Positions 9,884 to 18,794 are shown, numbered from the stretch's first letter. The stretch is DNA of 64,000 bases from Streptomyces ardesiacus (GCF_003112575.1 NZ_BEWC01000001.1:1364001-1428000); one strand, 5' to 3'. Program-made: numbers and translations. The notes: a model not told the origin generated them from the letters alone.

Positions 9884-9931
9884 CGAGGTCCTGGCATCAC
9901 AGTCCTGGGCCCAACATCTCCGGAGGACACC

Positions 9932-10303
9932 ATGACCGCCGCCGTCGAAGGTCCCGACTTCATCGCCCTGCAGGTCACGGACGTGCCCGCCGCCGCGGCC
10001 TTCTTCGAGGAGCACCTCGGCCTGCGCCGCGCCCCCGCGTCTCCGCCCGGCGCGGTGGTCTTCGCCACCAGCCCGGTCCCCTTCGCCGTCCGGGAACCGC
10101 TCCCGGGCACCGACCTGACCGGCGACGCCGTCCCCGGCCTGGGCGTGGCCCTGTGGCTGCGCACCGACGACGCCCCCGCGCTGCACGCACGGCTCGTCGA
10201 CGCCGGTGTCGAGGTCGCGGGTCCGGTGCAGGACAGCCCCTTCGGGCCGATGTTCACCTTCACCGGGCCCGGGGGCTACCGGCTCACCGTCCACGGAGGC
10301 TGA
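9932..10303 (+). CDS. VOC-family (glyoxalase/bleomycin-resistance fold) protein
   Basis: The 123-residue single-domain protein of the vicinal oxygen chelate superfamily shows FIALQVTDVPAAAAFFEEHLGL at the start, a central VALWLRTDDAPALHARLVDAGVEV repeat, and FTFTGPGGYRLTVHGG at the end. The usual first metal ligand position after FIAL is Gln rather than His, so it may bind ligand rather than act as a classical glyoxalase. CGGAGGACACC gives a strong ribosome-binding site. It is divergent from and probably repressed by the MarR gene. Confidence 0.88.
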   Translation: MTAAVEGPDFIALQVTDVPAAAAFFEEHLGLRRAPASPPGAVVFATSPVPFAVREPLPGTDLTGDAVPGLGVALWLRTDDAPALHARLVDAGVEVAGPVQDSPFGPMFTFTGPGGYRLTVHGG

Positions 10304-10333
10304 GGCCGCTCGCGGCGGCCGGGCGCGGCCTCA
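10301..10333. terminator. Bidirectional hairpin built from two stop codons
   Basis: TGAGGCCGC (10301-10309) pairs with GCGGCCTCA (10325-10333). The TGA of the VOC gene and the stop of the convergent cold-shock gene form the two ends of the stem. Confidence 0.5.
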
Positions 10334-10759
10334 GTCCTCGACCCAGCCGTGGCCCTCGCTGAACTTCAGGAGGGCGCCGCGGATGGTGAGGACCTGTTCC
10401 GCGGTCAGCTGCGGACTCGAGGTCAGCAGCAGTTCCGTCACGTCGCGCCGGTACTCGTCGGAACTCAGCACGTCGCACAGCGGCTGGCCGTTCTCGTCGG
10501 ACATCGGGGCCCGGGGCGCGGACTCCTGCCGGCGCCGCGGGGGCCCGGCCACCTCGCCCTCGGGGAGGCGGATGCCCGACGCCTTGAGCCCGCGCTCGCC
10601 GCGCTCCACGTCGAACTCCACGACCAGACCGGAGCGGACGTACTCCTCGGGGATGAGCAGATCATTCACGTGCAGGAAGATGTCCTCGCCGCCGTCCTCC
10701 GGCGCGATGAACCCGTAACCCCGCGTAGCGTCGAAGCGCACCACACGACCCGCGACCAT
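10331..10759 (-). CDS. Cold-shock-domain protein with C-terminal extension
   Basis: The 142-residue protein begins with a cold-shock domain that binds single-stranded nucleic acid: VAGRVVRFDATRGYGFIAPEDGGEDIFLHVNDLL carries both RNP motifs (GYGFI and DIFLH). After about residue 65 comes a linker (PPRRRQESAPRAP) and a second, helical part (VLSSDEYRRDVTELLLTSSPQLTAEQVLTIRGALLKF) absent from the 67-residue CspA type. Such extended proteins are common in Streptomyces; the function of the tail is unknown. ATG 10759 follows GGGGGTCGG. Confidence 0.88.
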   Translation of the reverse strand: MVAGRVVRFDATRGYGFIAPEDGGEDIFLHVNDLLIPEEYVRSGLVVEFDVERGERGLKASGIRLPEGEVAGPPRRRQESAPRAPMSDENGQPLCDVLSSDEYRRDVTELLLTSSPQLTAEQVLTIRGALLKFSEGHGWVED

Positions 10760-10887
10760 ACCGACCCCCAGCCCACTGGAAACCACACGGCTCCGAGGCC
10801 CTTCCCCGAAGCCGTGTGCATGCTATCGGGCCGGGTCGCGGCGAGTGCGCCGGGACCCGGCCCGGACGGCGCCTCGCGGGGTCCGGC

Positions 10888-13221
10888 TCAGCGCAGGACG
10901 CGCCAGCGGTTGTCGGCCGTGCCGTCGTCCGCGTCCTGGACGACGAAGGCGCCGACGGCGGGGGAGCCGTTCCGGACGGCGAGCAGCTTCCCGCTGTGGG
11001 CGTTGCGGATGGTGCAGGTGCCGTCGCCCAGGTCCTGGAGCGTCCACCGGTGGTCGGCGGTGCCGTTGTCCGACCACTGCAGCACGGCGGCGCCGTCGGC
11101 CGTGGACATGTCGAGCACGCCCAGCACCTTCCCGCTGTGGACGTTGCGCAGGCGGTGCGTGCCACCCGCGTCGGGCACCAGCTCCCAGTCGTGGTCGGCG
11201 GTCCCGGAGTCGGTCCACAGCAGGGCCCGGCCGCCGTCGGCCGTGGACATGTCCTGGATGCCCAGCACCAGACCGCCGACGGCGTTGGCGATGCGGACGG
11301 AGGCCAGGCCACCGGTGTTCCAGTAGACGGTGTAGTTGTGCCCGTGGGCGTCGTGGAACGGGCCGAGGTCCACGGCGGCACCGTTCGCCGTCGCGGTGAA
11401 GGCGAGCGCGGCCGAACCGGTCCGCCTGACCGAGCCGACGTCCAGGGAGGGCAGGGAGGACAGCGCGGTGTCGCCGTAGTCGCCGGACAGGACGACCGGG
11501 CCGTGGGTGACGGCACCGACGTTCGGATTGTCGGGGGCGGGCCGTACGACGGTGCGCATCGGCAGCCGGACGGTGACGGTGTCCCCGGAGGCCCAGGCGC
11601 GTTCCACGGTGGCGTAGGTCCCGGGCGTGGCGGTGATGTCCTGCGCGACGCCGTTGACGCCGACGACGGCACCGTCGGTCCAGCCCGGGATGCGCACGCG
11701 CAGCGCCCAGGTGCCGCCCGCGTCGCCGGTGATGCGGAGGGTGGTCGTGTCGCTCACCGGGTACGAGGTGGTCTGGGTGACGGTGATGCCGCGCGCGGCC
11801 CAGGTGAGGACCGAGGGGACGAACAGGTTCACGGTCAGGGTGGTGCCGCCGTCGTGGAAGTAGACGGAGTCCATCAGCCGGGTGTGCATCTCCAGACCGG
11901 TGCCCTGGCAGCACCAGAACGTGGTGTAGTCGGTGCTCCAGGTGCCGCCGCCCCACGCCGGACCCACGCCGCGCCGTCCGCCCGGCCTCAGCGGGGTGAA
12001 GTAGGTGACGTGGCCGTGCGGGTCGGCCGGGTTCTGCTGGCCGGTCATGTGGTTGAGCCACGCCTGCTCGTAGAAGTCGAACAGCTCGGCCCGGTCCGGC
12101 GTCAGCGTGAACAGCTCCCGGGTGAGGGTGAGCATGTTGACGGTGTTGCAGCTCTCGCAGGTGTCGTTCGCCAGGTGCGCGGCGATGGCGTTCGGGGCGC
12201 GGAAGTGCTCCGCCTGGCTGTTGCCGCCGATGGCGTAGGTGTGGGCGCCGACGCACATGTTCCAGGCGTTGGCGGCGATGTCCCGGTAGCGCGTCGTGCC
12301 GGTGGCCTTGTACGCGCGCACGGCCCCGATCCACTTGGGCACCTGCGTGTTGGCGTGCAGCCCCGCCAGCCGGTCCTGGTTCGCCGCCAGCGGGTCGAAC
12401 ACCGCGGCGTGGTCGAAGCGTTGGGCGACGGCCTGCCACCGGGCGTCGCCGGTCTGCCGGCCGAGGTCGGTCAGGACGGCGTTCATGCCGCCGAACTCGG
12501 TCTCCAGGACGGCCTGCATCCGTGCGGTGCTCAGCCGGCCGGTGCGCCGGTCGACCCAGTCCGCCAGGGCGAGCAGGACGTCACGGGCCCGGGCGCTGCC
12601 GAGGAGCCGCCACACCTCCAGCAGACCGGCGAGGGTCTTGTGGACCGTGTAGTACGGCACGTTGCCGTTGACCGGCGCCCCGGACTCCAGGGCGTCGAAG
12701 TCCGACTCGGGGTAGCCGCAGAGGTACCCGGCGCCGAAGCCCGCGGCGCCGTTGTTGGCCTGGCACTTGGCCAGTTCGGCCACCATGTACAGGGCCTTGT
12801 CCCGGCAGACGGTGTCGCCGGTCGCGGCGTACGCCTGCGCCCACGCGGTGAGGAAGTGGCCCTGCACGTGGCTGCGGAAGGGGAAGTCGGGGGCCTCCCA
12901 GCCGCCGGTCGCGGCGGCTCCCCCGGTGGACAGGCGGTGGTTGGCGCGGAAGTTGTACAGCAGCCGGTCCACGTCGACGAACCGCAGATAGTTCAGGGTG
13001 CGGTTCTGGTTGTCCAGCCACCTGCTCGCGGTCAGCCTGACCCGGCCGAGGTCGAAGGGGAAGGCCAGCGCCCCGACGTCGGGCCGGACCGGCGCAGGGG
13101 CCGCTCCGTGGGCGGGGGAGCCGGCGGCGGGGGAGCCGGCGGCGAGGGGGCCGACGGCGGTGGCGGCGGCCGTCGTTCCGGCGGCCTGGAGGAGGCGCCT
13201 TCTGCTGAGGGGAGCGGGCAT
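10888..13221 (-). CDS. Secreted GH127 beta-L-arabinofuranosidase with ricin-type lectin tail
   Basis: The 777-residue protein starts with a Tat signal (SRRRLLQAAGTTAAATAVG), so it is exported folded. The body is an (alpha/alpha)6-barrel GH127 enzyme. The zinc/catalytic cysteine motifs appear as CESCNTVNM near residue 355 and WCCQGTG near residue 437, matching the Glu-Cys and Cys-Cys motifs of HypBA1. It should release beta-L-arabinofuranose from plant arabino-glycans or hydroxyproline-rich proteins. From about residue 640, three ricin-like repeats (GLVLGIQDMSTADG, GKVLGVLDMSTADG, GKLLAVRNGSPAVG, each followed by a W-containing strand) form a carbohydrate-binding beta-trefoil. AAAGGTGG precedes ATG 13221. 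Confidence 0.93.
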   Translation of the reverse strand: MPAPLSRRRLLQAAGTTAAATAVGPLAAGSPAAGSPAHGAAPAPVRPDVGALAFPFDLGRVRLTASRWLDNQNRTLNYLRFVDVDRLLYNFRANHRLSTGGAAATGGWEAPDFPFRSHVQGHFLTAWAQAYAATGDTVCRDKALYMVAELAKCQANNGAAGFGAGYLCGYPESDFDALESGAPVNGNVPYYTVHKTLAGLLEVWRLLGSARARDVLLALADWVDRRTGRLSTARMQAVLETEFGGMNAVLTDLGRQTGDARWQAVAQRFDHAAVFDPLAANQDRLAGLHANTQVPKWIGAVRAYKATGTTRYRDIAANAWNMCVGAHTYAIGGNSQAEHFRAPNAIAAHLANDTCESCNTVNMLTLTRELFTLTPDRAELFDFYEQAWLNHMTGQQNPADPHGHVTYFTPLRPGGRRGVGPAWGGGTWSTDYTTFWCCQGTGLEMHTRLMDSVYFHDGGTTLTVNLFVPSVLTWAARGITVTQTTSYPVSDTTTLRITGDAGGTWALRVRIPGWTDGAVVGVNGVAQDITATPGTYATVERAWASGDTVTVRLPMRTVVRPAPDNPNVGAVTHGPVVLSGDYGDTALSSLPSLDVGSVRRTGSAALAFTATANGAAVDLGPFHDAHGHNYTVYWNTGGLASVRIANAVGGLVLGIQDMSTADGGRALLWTDSGTADHDWELVPDAGGTHRLRNVHSGKVLGVLDMSTADGAAVLQWSDNGTADHRWTLQDLGDGTCTIRNAHSGKLLAVRNGSPAVGAFVVQDADDGTADNRWRVLR

Positions 13222-13334
13222 GGAACCACCTTTGCGTGCGCCGTGCGGGGACAGGGGACGGAGGACCGTGGTTCGTCTGTCGCTGCGTTCGTCATGTCGA
13301 ACGTCGTTCGTGAAATCGTCGCGACCTTAGTTCC

Positions 13335-13416
13335 GGCATCCACGGCCGTCAATGCATCCGGCACGCACGGCCGTCCATGCGTCCAGCACGCACGGCCGTC
13401 CATGCGTCCGGCACCC
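13335..13416. repeat. 25-bp tandem repeats in the GH127/SDR intergenic region
   Basis: Units at 13353-13377 and 13378-13402 differ at two positions. They are preceded by a shortened copy (13335-13352) and followed by a 14-bp part-copy (13403-13416). Each holds the palindrome ACGGCCGT inside a looser 20-bp inverted repeat (GCAcGcACGG/CCGTccATGC). The rest of the 346-bp gap (13222-13567) shows no gene. Confidence 0.7.
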
Positions 13417-13567
13417 TCCGGCCCCTCGCCGTGGCCCCGGGCCCGGCTGTCGGCCGGCTGTCGGCGGCGCGTGCGCGCTGTCGGTGATCTGTCGGCGAGC
13501 GGTGCGACCTTGAGCGGGCCGGTGCTCTCCAGGAGCACGCCGTCCGCAAGCCAAGGAGCCTGTCATC

Positions 13568-14551
13568 GTGTCCTCCCCATCCCAGAACCGACCGTGGGAC
13601 GTGCACCGGCTGCCGTCCGCCGAGGGGAAGAACGTCCTCGTCACCGGCGGGAACGCCGGAATCGGCTACTTCGCCGCCGAGCAGCTCGCCACCACCGGGG
13701 CCCTCGTCGTCATCGGCAGCCGGGACCCCGGCCGGGCCGAGACCGCCCTGGCCTCGATCCGCTCGCGCGTCCCCGGAGCGCGCGTACGGCACCTGCGCCT
13801 GGACCTCGCCGACCTGCCGTCCCTGAAGACCGCCGCGGACGGACTCGGCCTCGACCGTCTCGACGCGGTGGTCCACAACGCGGGCGTCGCGCTCGACGAC
13901 CCGCCGCGCCGGCAGACCGGGGACGGCCACGAGCTGATGTTCGCCACCAACCACCTCGGCCACTTCGCGCTGACCCGGTGGCTGGCCCCCCTCCTGTCCG
14001 CCGCACCGGCGGGCCGCGTCGTGACGGTCGGAAGCTTCGCGGCGCGGTCCGAGCGACTGGACCTCGACGATCTGCAGTCGCTGCGGGACTACCGCCCCAA
14101 GCGCACCTACGGACGGTCGAAGCTGGCGCAGATGAGCTTCGGTTTCGAACTCGACCGCCGGCTGCGCGCCCTCGACAGCACGGTCCTCAGCGTGGTGGCC
14201 CACCCCGGCGGCGCCCTGGACTCCCTCACTCCCTCCCGTCCGCCGCTCAGCGTGGCGACCCCCGGCGAGCGGCTGCGCGGGCTGCCCGCGGGGCTCCTCG
14301 TGCAGGGCAAGTACGCCGGAGCGTGGCCGCTCGTCCGTGCCGTCCTCGACCCCGGCGTACAAGGAGGGCAGCTCTGGGGGCCGAGGGTCTTCGGGCTGCG
14401 CGGCCGGCCGCGACGCGAGCCCGTCCCCGCGCACATGGCCGACCCGTCCGTCGCCGCGCGCCTGTGGGCCGCCGGCACGGAACTGACCGGGGTCGATCCG
14501 GACCTCGGCTTCCGGCGGGCGCGGACCGCTCCCCACGGCCGATGTGGCTAA
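13568..14551 (+). CDS. Short-chain dehydrogenase/reductase of the retinol-dehydrogenase/POR-like type
   Basis: The 327-residue NAD(P)-dependent oxidoreductase carries TGGNAGIG for cofactor binding, VVHNAG, VTVGSFAARS with the catalytic Ser, and YGRSK with the Tyr-x3-Lys pair. The C-terminal extension after VVAHPGG is that of the classical plus long-tail SDRs annotated as retinol dehydrogenase or protochlorophyllide reductase. The substrate is unknown. GTG 13568 follows AAGGAGCCTGTCATC. It sits next to an OsmC gene, suggesting a general stress or detoxification role. Confidence 0.87.
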   Translation: MSSPSQNRPWDVHRLPSAEGKNVLVTGGNAGIGYFAAEQLATTGALVVIGSRDPGRAETALASIRSRVPGARVRHLRLDLADLPSLKTAADGLGLDRLDAVVHNAGVALDDPPRRQTGDGHELMFATNHLGHFALTRWLAPLLSAAPAGRVVTVGSFAARSERLDLDDLQSLRDYRPKRTYGRSKLAQMSFGFELDRRLRALDSTVLSVVAHPGGALDSLTPSRPPLSVATPGERLRGLPAGLLVQGKYAGAWPLVRAVLDPGVQGGQLWGPRVFGLRGRPRREPVPAHMADPSVAARLWAAGTELTGVDPDLGFRRARTAPHGRCG

Positions 14552-14561
14552 TGTGAGCGGC

Positions 14562-15002
14562 ATGAGCGAACAAACGGAACGTTCCGTAGTCGTCGAACGC
14601 ACGGGCGGCGGCCGGTTCGTCGCCACCAACGCCCGCGGCGGATCGATCAGTTTCGGTACGTCCCCGGAGAGCGGCCAGGACACCGGGTTCACCCCCGTCG
14701 AGCTGTTCCTGGCCGCGATCGGCGGCTGCACGGCCGTGGACGTCGACATCGCCACCGCCCGTCACGCGGAGCCCGCCCGCTTCTCCGTGACGGTCAGGGG
14801 GGACAAGGTCAGCGACGACCTGGGCAACCGCCTCACGAACCTTGAAGTCGCGTTCACCGTGGACTTCCCGGACGGCGAGGGAGCCGAACGCGCCCGTGCG
14901 ATCCTGCCCCGCGCGGTCAAGGCCTCCCACGACCGTCTCTGCACCGTGAGCAGGACCGTCGAGACCGGCACACCGGTGACCACCACGGTCACCGAGGCCT
15001 GA
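14562..15002 (+). CDS. OsmC-family peroxidase-like protein
   Basis: The 146-residue protein matches OsmC/Ohr-fold thiol peroxidases that reduce organic hydroperoxides. The first redox Cys lies in TPVELFLAAIGGCTAVDVD and the second in VKASHDRLCTVSRTVE, the standard pair. An upstream GTG at 14544 is in frame and overlaps the SDR stop codon, so MSEQTERS (14562) or the longer start are both possible. Coupling to the SDR gene is likely. Confidence 0.85.
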   Translation: MSEQTERSVVVERTGGGRFVATNARGGSISFGTSPESGQDTGFTPVELFLAAIGGCTAVDVDIATARHAEPARFSVTVRGDKVSDDLGNRLTNLEVAFTVDFPDGEGAERARAILPRAVKASHDRLCTVSRTVETGTPVTTTVTEA

Positions 15003-15117
15003 CCCGCACGCCGGGTCCGCGCACCGCCGTCTCCCGGCGGGAGCCCGGCGCCTCCGTGCGGGTGGCCGCCCGTGGTGCCTGCCCCGCCCCGGAGCAGCCG
15101 CCCGCTGTGATGGCGGC

Positions 15118-17070
15118 ATGACTTTCGAACGGCCGATGTATCGCGTCAAGCGGCGGCTCCTCGGCAGGCCCCTCACGACCGAGCGCGTCAGTGAGGAGAA
15201 GCTGGGCAAGCCGGCGGCGCTCGGGGTACTCGCATCCGACTGCATCAGTTCCTCGGCCTACGGCTCGGAGGAGATGCTCCGGGTCCTCGTGCCGGTCGTC
15301 GGAGCGGCCGCCTTCACCATGGTCATGCCGGTGACCGGTGCGATCCTGCTGGTGCTGCTGCTCCTGACGCTCTGCTACAGCGACGTCGTGACGATCTACA
15401 CCCGGGCCGGCGGGTCCTACGTGGTGGCGCGGGAGAACTTCGGGCCGAACGTCGCCCAGGTCGCCGCCGTGGCCCTGCTCGTCGACTACGTCGTCACGGT
15501 GGCCGTCCAGGTGTCGGCCGGCACGAACGCGCTGATCTCCCTCGCCCACCTGGCCGGCCACGGCTGGACGGGGCTGGACCACCTCCAGCTCCCGGTGTCG
15601 GTGGGGGTGATCGTGCTGCTGTGCTACGGAAACCTGCGCGGAGTGCGCGAAGCGGGCCGGACCTTCGCGCTGCCCGCCTATCTCTTCATGGCGGCGATGG
15701 GCCTGGTCTTCCTCGTCGCGGCGGTGCGGGCGGTGACGGGCGGACTGCCGCACGCCGACCTCCATGCTCCGGGTGTCGTGCCGCTCGGAACCCCCGGCGA
15801 CGGCTGGCTCTACGGCGCCTCGGTCTTCATCGTGCTGCGTTCCTTCGCCAACGGCGGTTCGTCGCTCACCGGGCTCGAAGCCATCTCGAACGGCATCTCC
15901 GCCTTCCGCGAACCGCAGGGCCGCAACGCCCGGGTGACCCTGATCACCATGAGTTGTGTGCTCGCCGTCCTGGTCCTGGGCGTCTCCACCCTCGCCCACG
16001 TCACCCACGCCGTCCCCTACACCGACGGGACGCCCACCGTCATCGCCCAGGAGGCGAGGCTCGCCTTCGGCACCGGAACGGTGGGAACGGCCGGGCTGGT
16101 CTTCGTCCAGTTGGCGACCGCGCTGGTCCTCTACACCGGCGCCAACACCCCCTTCACCGGCTTCCCGTTCCTCGCCAGCTTCGTCGCCCAGGACCGGTTC
16201 CTGCCCCGGATGCTCACCCGGCGCGGACACCGGCTGGCCTTCTCCAACGGCATCCTCACGCTCTCCGCCCTCTCGCTCGCTCTGCTGCTCGTCACGGGCG
16301 CCAGCGTCGACAAGCTGGTGGCCCTGTACGCGATCGGCGTCTTCACCGCCTTCACCATGGCCGGCAGCGGCCTCACCGCCTACCACCTGCGCAGACGTGA
16401 GTCACGGCGCCGGGCGAAGATCACGGTGAACGCGCTCGCGGCGGCCGTCTCCGCCGCCGTCGTGCTGATCTTCGCCGTCACGAAGTTCACGGAAGGCGCC
16501 TGGCTGGTCGTCGTGGTCTTCCCGCTCGGGGTCTGGGCGCTGATCCGCATCAACCGCGAGTACCGGCGCGAGGCCGCCGCCCTGGAGCAGCTCCCCGCGG
16601 GAGCGGACCGGCCGCGTACCCGCCGCCACCGGGTGTTCGTCCTCGTCGAGACGCTGGACCTGGCCACGCTGAAGGCCTTGCGCTACGCCCACGAGCTGCG
16701 GCCCGACAGCGTCCGTGCCGTGCACTTCGCCATCGACGAGGCGCACGCGCGCCGCCTGTCCGCCCGCTGGGCGTCGACGTCCGCGACCTCGGTCGAGCTG
16801 GAACTGGTGGCCTGCCCCGACCGCCGTCTGCGGCACGCGATGCGGGAACTGGCCGCGCGCACCACGCAGGACGGCGACACGTCCCTGACGGTGCTCGTGC
16901 CCCGGCGGATGTACGCCAACGCCCTCGGCAAGCTCCTCCACCGGGGGACCGGCGAGAAGATGTCGAGGGCCCTGGAGCAACTGCCGCACATCGCGGTCAC
17001 GATCCTGCCGTTCAACGCGTCACGCGCCATGCAGGCACTGGAGTCGCACCGCTCGCCCGACCTGGACTGA
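15118..17070 (+). CDS. APC-superfamily transporter, KimA-like potassium importer
   Basis: The 650-residue inner-membrane transporter has about 12 hydrophobic segments up to residue 470, then a roughly 170-residue cytosolic UspA-like domain beginning HRVFVLVETLDLATLKALRYAHEL. The stretches LASDCISSSAYGSEEML and YTGANTPFTGFPFLASFVAQDRFLPR match the KimA (YdaO) family, whose Bacillus member is a high-affinity K+/H+ symporter controlled by c-di-AMP. Generic annotation would be amino-acid permease. Streptomyces has several paralogs, so potassium specificity is inferred. No c-di-AMP riboswitch (ydaO motif) is visible in the 115-bp upstream gap. Confidence 0.85.
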   Translation: MTFERPMYRVKRRLLGRPLTTERVSEEKLGKPAALGVLASDCISSSAYGSEEMLRVLVPVVGAAAFTMVMPVTGAILLVLLLLTLCYSDVVTIYTRAGGSYVVARENFGPNVAQVAAVALLVDYVVTVAVQVSAGTNALISLAHLAGHGWTGLDHLQLPVSVGVIVLLCYGNLRGVREAGRTFALPAYLFMAAMGLVFLVAAVRAVTGGLPHADLHAPGVVPLGTPGDGWLYGASVFIVLRSFANGGSSLTGLEAISNGISAFREPQGRNARVTLITMSCVLAVLVLGVSTLAHVTHAVPYTDGTPTVIAQEARLAFGTGTVGTAGLVFVQLATALVLYTGANTPFTGFPFLASFVAQDRFLPRMLTRRGHRLAFSNGILTLSALSLALLLVTGASVDKLVALYAIGVFTAFTMAGSGLTAYHLRRRESRRRAKITVNALAAAVSAAVVLIFAVTKFTEGAWLVVVVFPLGVWALIRINREYRREAAALEQLPAGADRPRTRRHRVFVLVETLDLATLKALRYAHELRPDSVRAVHFAIDEAHARRLSARWASTSATSVELELVACPDRRLRHAMRELAARTTQDGDTSLTVLVPRRMYANALGKLLHRGTGEKMSRALEQLPHIAVTILPFNASRAMQALESHRSPDLD

Positions 17071-17102
17071 CCGGGTTGCGGCAGCGGCATAGAGTATTGC
17101 TC

Positions 17103-17732
17103 ATGAAGCACGAAGGGGCAGGGGTGGAAGACGGGCAGCTGGACAGCCTGGTACGCACACGGATCCGGGCGCTGCGCGTCGCCCAGGGCTGGTCGCTGGA
17201 GGAGCTGGCCGGCCGCGCCAACCTCAGCCAGTCCTCGCTGAGCCGCATCGAGAACGGCCGGCGCCGCCTCGCCCTGGACCAGCTCGTCACTCTCGCCCGC
17301 GCCCTGGACACCACCCTGGACCAGCTCGTCGAGAACGCCTCCGCCGACGTCGTCGTCAGCCCGATGATCGACGCCGCGCACGGTCTGCTGCGCTGGCCGG
17401 TCAAGGGCGATCCCGGCATGAGCGTGATGCGTCAGCGGCTGACCGATCCGCCGCCCGGCAACCCGGCGCAGATGCGCGCCCACCCCGGCCACGAGTGGCT
17501 GGTGGTCCTGTCCGGCACCGCCGTCCTCATGCTCGGCCACCGGCGCTTTCGCGTCGAGACCAACCAGGCCGCGGAGTTCCCCACCATGACGCCGCACGCG
17601 ATCGGCGCCGAGGGCGGGCCGTGCGAGATCCTCGGCATCTTCGACCGCGACGCCCGCCGCGGCCACCAGAAGACCCCGGGCGCCGGCGGCTCGGAAGCCG
17701 ACTGCACGGACACCCAGGGGTACATCGGATAG
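17103..17732 (+). CDS. XRE-family regulator with C-terminal cupin
   Basis: The 209-residue protein has an N-terminal helix-turn-helix (LRVAQGWSLEELAGRANLSQSSLSRIENG, about residues 24-52) and a C-terminal cupin barrel (MRAHPGHEWLVVLSGTAVLMLG ... FPTMTPHAIGAEGGPCEILGIF). Such one-component sensors bind small molecules in the cupin and often control neighbouring metabolic or transport genes. ATG 17103 begins MKHEGAG. The 15-bp palindrome at 17806 in front of the next gene is a candidate target. Confidence 0.87.
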   Translation: MKHEGAGVEDGQLDSLVRTRIRALRVAQGWSLEELAGRANLSQSSLSRIENGRRRLALDQLVTLARALDTTLDQLVENASADVVVSPMIDAAHGLLRWPVKGDPGMSVMRQRLTDPPPGNPAQMRAHPGHEWLVVLSGTAVLMLGHRRFRVETNQAAEFPTMTPHAIGAEGGPCEILGIFDRDARRGHQKTPGAGGSEADCTDTQGYIG

Positions 17733-17805
17733 CGGACCACAGTCCGCCGGACCCACCGGGGGGGCGGGCCGTCTTGCGCGGCGGGCAGCAAACCGAGCCA
17801 TCTGT

Positions 17806-17855
17806 TTGCGCATCGCGCAAGGTCTTGCCCGAACGGCGCATGGCGGACTTACGGT
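17806..17855 (+). promoter_or_regulatory. Palindrome and predicted leaderless promoter of the methyltransferase
   Basis: TTGCGCATCGCGCAA (17806-17820) is a perfect inverted repeat with a 3-nt centre. It abuts a -35 box TTGCCC (17825-17830), followed after 19 nt by TACGGT (17850-17855). ATG 17862 lies 6 nt beyond, predicting a leaderless mRNA. Confidence 0.45.
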
Positions 17856-17861
17856 GATGCC

Positions 17862-18767
17862 ATGACCCCGACGCACCGGCACACCTCCCACCACGACGCG
17901 CCCGCTCACCACCCCGGCCACGGCCACGGCGGCGACCACGAGCACGACGATCCCGGTCAGGCGGAGATCCTCGATCTGGACGCCGAGGTGCTCGCCGAGC
18001 ACCTCGCGTCCGTCACCGCCTGGCTGCCGCTGACCAGCGAGCCGCGTCTGATCGTGGACCTGGGCTGCGGCACCGGCACGGGCACCTTCGCGCTCCTCGA
18101 ACGCTTCCCCGACGCGCACGTCACCGCCGTCGACAACTCGGCCGGACACCTCCGGATCCTGAGCGAGAAGGCACGCGCCCGCGGAGTCGAAGAGCGCGTA
18201 CGGACCGTGCGGGCCGACCTGGACAGCGACCATTGGCCCGACCTCGGCACGCCCGGCCTGGTGTGGGCGTCCGCCTCGATGCACCACATGGCCCGCCCCG
18301 AACGCGCCCTGCGCAGCGTCCGTGAACTGCTCGCCCCCGGCGGCCTGTTCGCCGTCGTCGAGCTCGCCGGCTTCCCCCGCTTCCTGCCCGCCGACGCCCC
18401 GGAGGACCGGCCCGGCCTCGAAGAGCGCGCCCACGCCGCGACCGACAGCTTCCACGCCGAGCACGTTCCGCACCGCGGCGCCGACTGGGGGCCGATGCTG
18501 GCCGCCGCCGGCTTCACCGTCGAGGACGAGCGCACCCTCACCGTCGACATCGAGGGCGGGCGCAGCGAAGCGATCGGCCGCTACGCCCATGGCAGCCTGC
18601 AGCGCCTGCGCGGCGTGGCCGCGCCCGTCCTCGACCCCCAGGACCTCGCCGCACTCGACGAACTCCTGGACACCGACGGCCCGAACAGCATCCTGCGCCG
18701 TACGGACCTCGCCGTACGCACCGAACGCACCGTCTGGGCCGCTCGCCGAGCCGCCGCAGGAGGGTGA
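17862..18767 (+). CDS. SAM-dependent methyltransferase with histidine-rich N-terminus
   Basis: The 301-residue class I methyltransferase has motif I VDLGCGTGTGTF near residue 66, an acidic motif II (VTAVDNSAGHL), and SMHHMARPERALRSVRELLAPGG. The substrate is unknown. The first 30 residues contain ten histidines (HRHTSHH, HHPGHGHGGDHEHDD), a stretch able to bind Ni, Zn or Cu and not part of the fold. It may store metal or tie activity to metal status. No Shine-Dalgarno precedes ATG 17862. The gene follows the XRE-cupin regulator, which may control it. Confidence 0.87.
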   Translation: MTPTHRHTSHHDAPAHHPGHGHGGDHEHDDPGQAEILDLDAEVLAEHLASVTAWLPLTSEPRLIVDLGCGTGTGTFALLERFPDAHVTAVDNSAGHLRILSEKARARGVEERVRTVRADLDSDHWPDLGTPGLVWASASMHHMARPERALRSVRELLAPGGLFAVVELAGFPRFLPADAPEDRPGLEERAHAATDSFHAEHVPHRGADWGPMLAAAGFTVEDERTLTVDIEGGRSEAIGRYAHGSLQRLRGVAAPVLDPQDLAALDELLDTDGPNSILRRTDLAVRTERTVWAARRAAAGG

Positions 18768-18794
18768 GGAGACGCGGGCCGACACGCAGGCGAT

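Noticed and set aside
13335..13416. Tandem repeats considered as a CRISPR array
   Set aside because: The units are directly adjacent with no unique spacers, and no cas genes are present.
10816..14556. Very long open frame on the plus strand (over 1200 codons) opposite the GH127 gene
   Set aside because: It is the GC-rich antisense shadow of the GH127 gene and a wrong frame of the SDR gene. Its composition is Arg/Gly/Val-biased and no motif appears.
15003..15117. c-di-AMP riboswitch upstream of the KimA-like gene
   Set aside because: The 115-bp gap is too short and lacks the conserved stems and purine-rich junctions of the ydaO motif.
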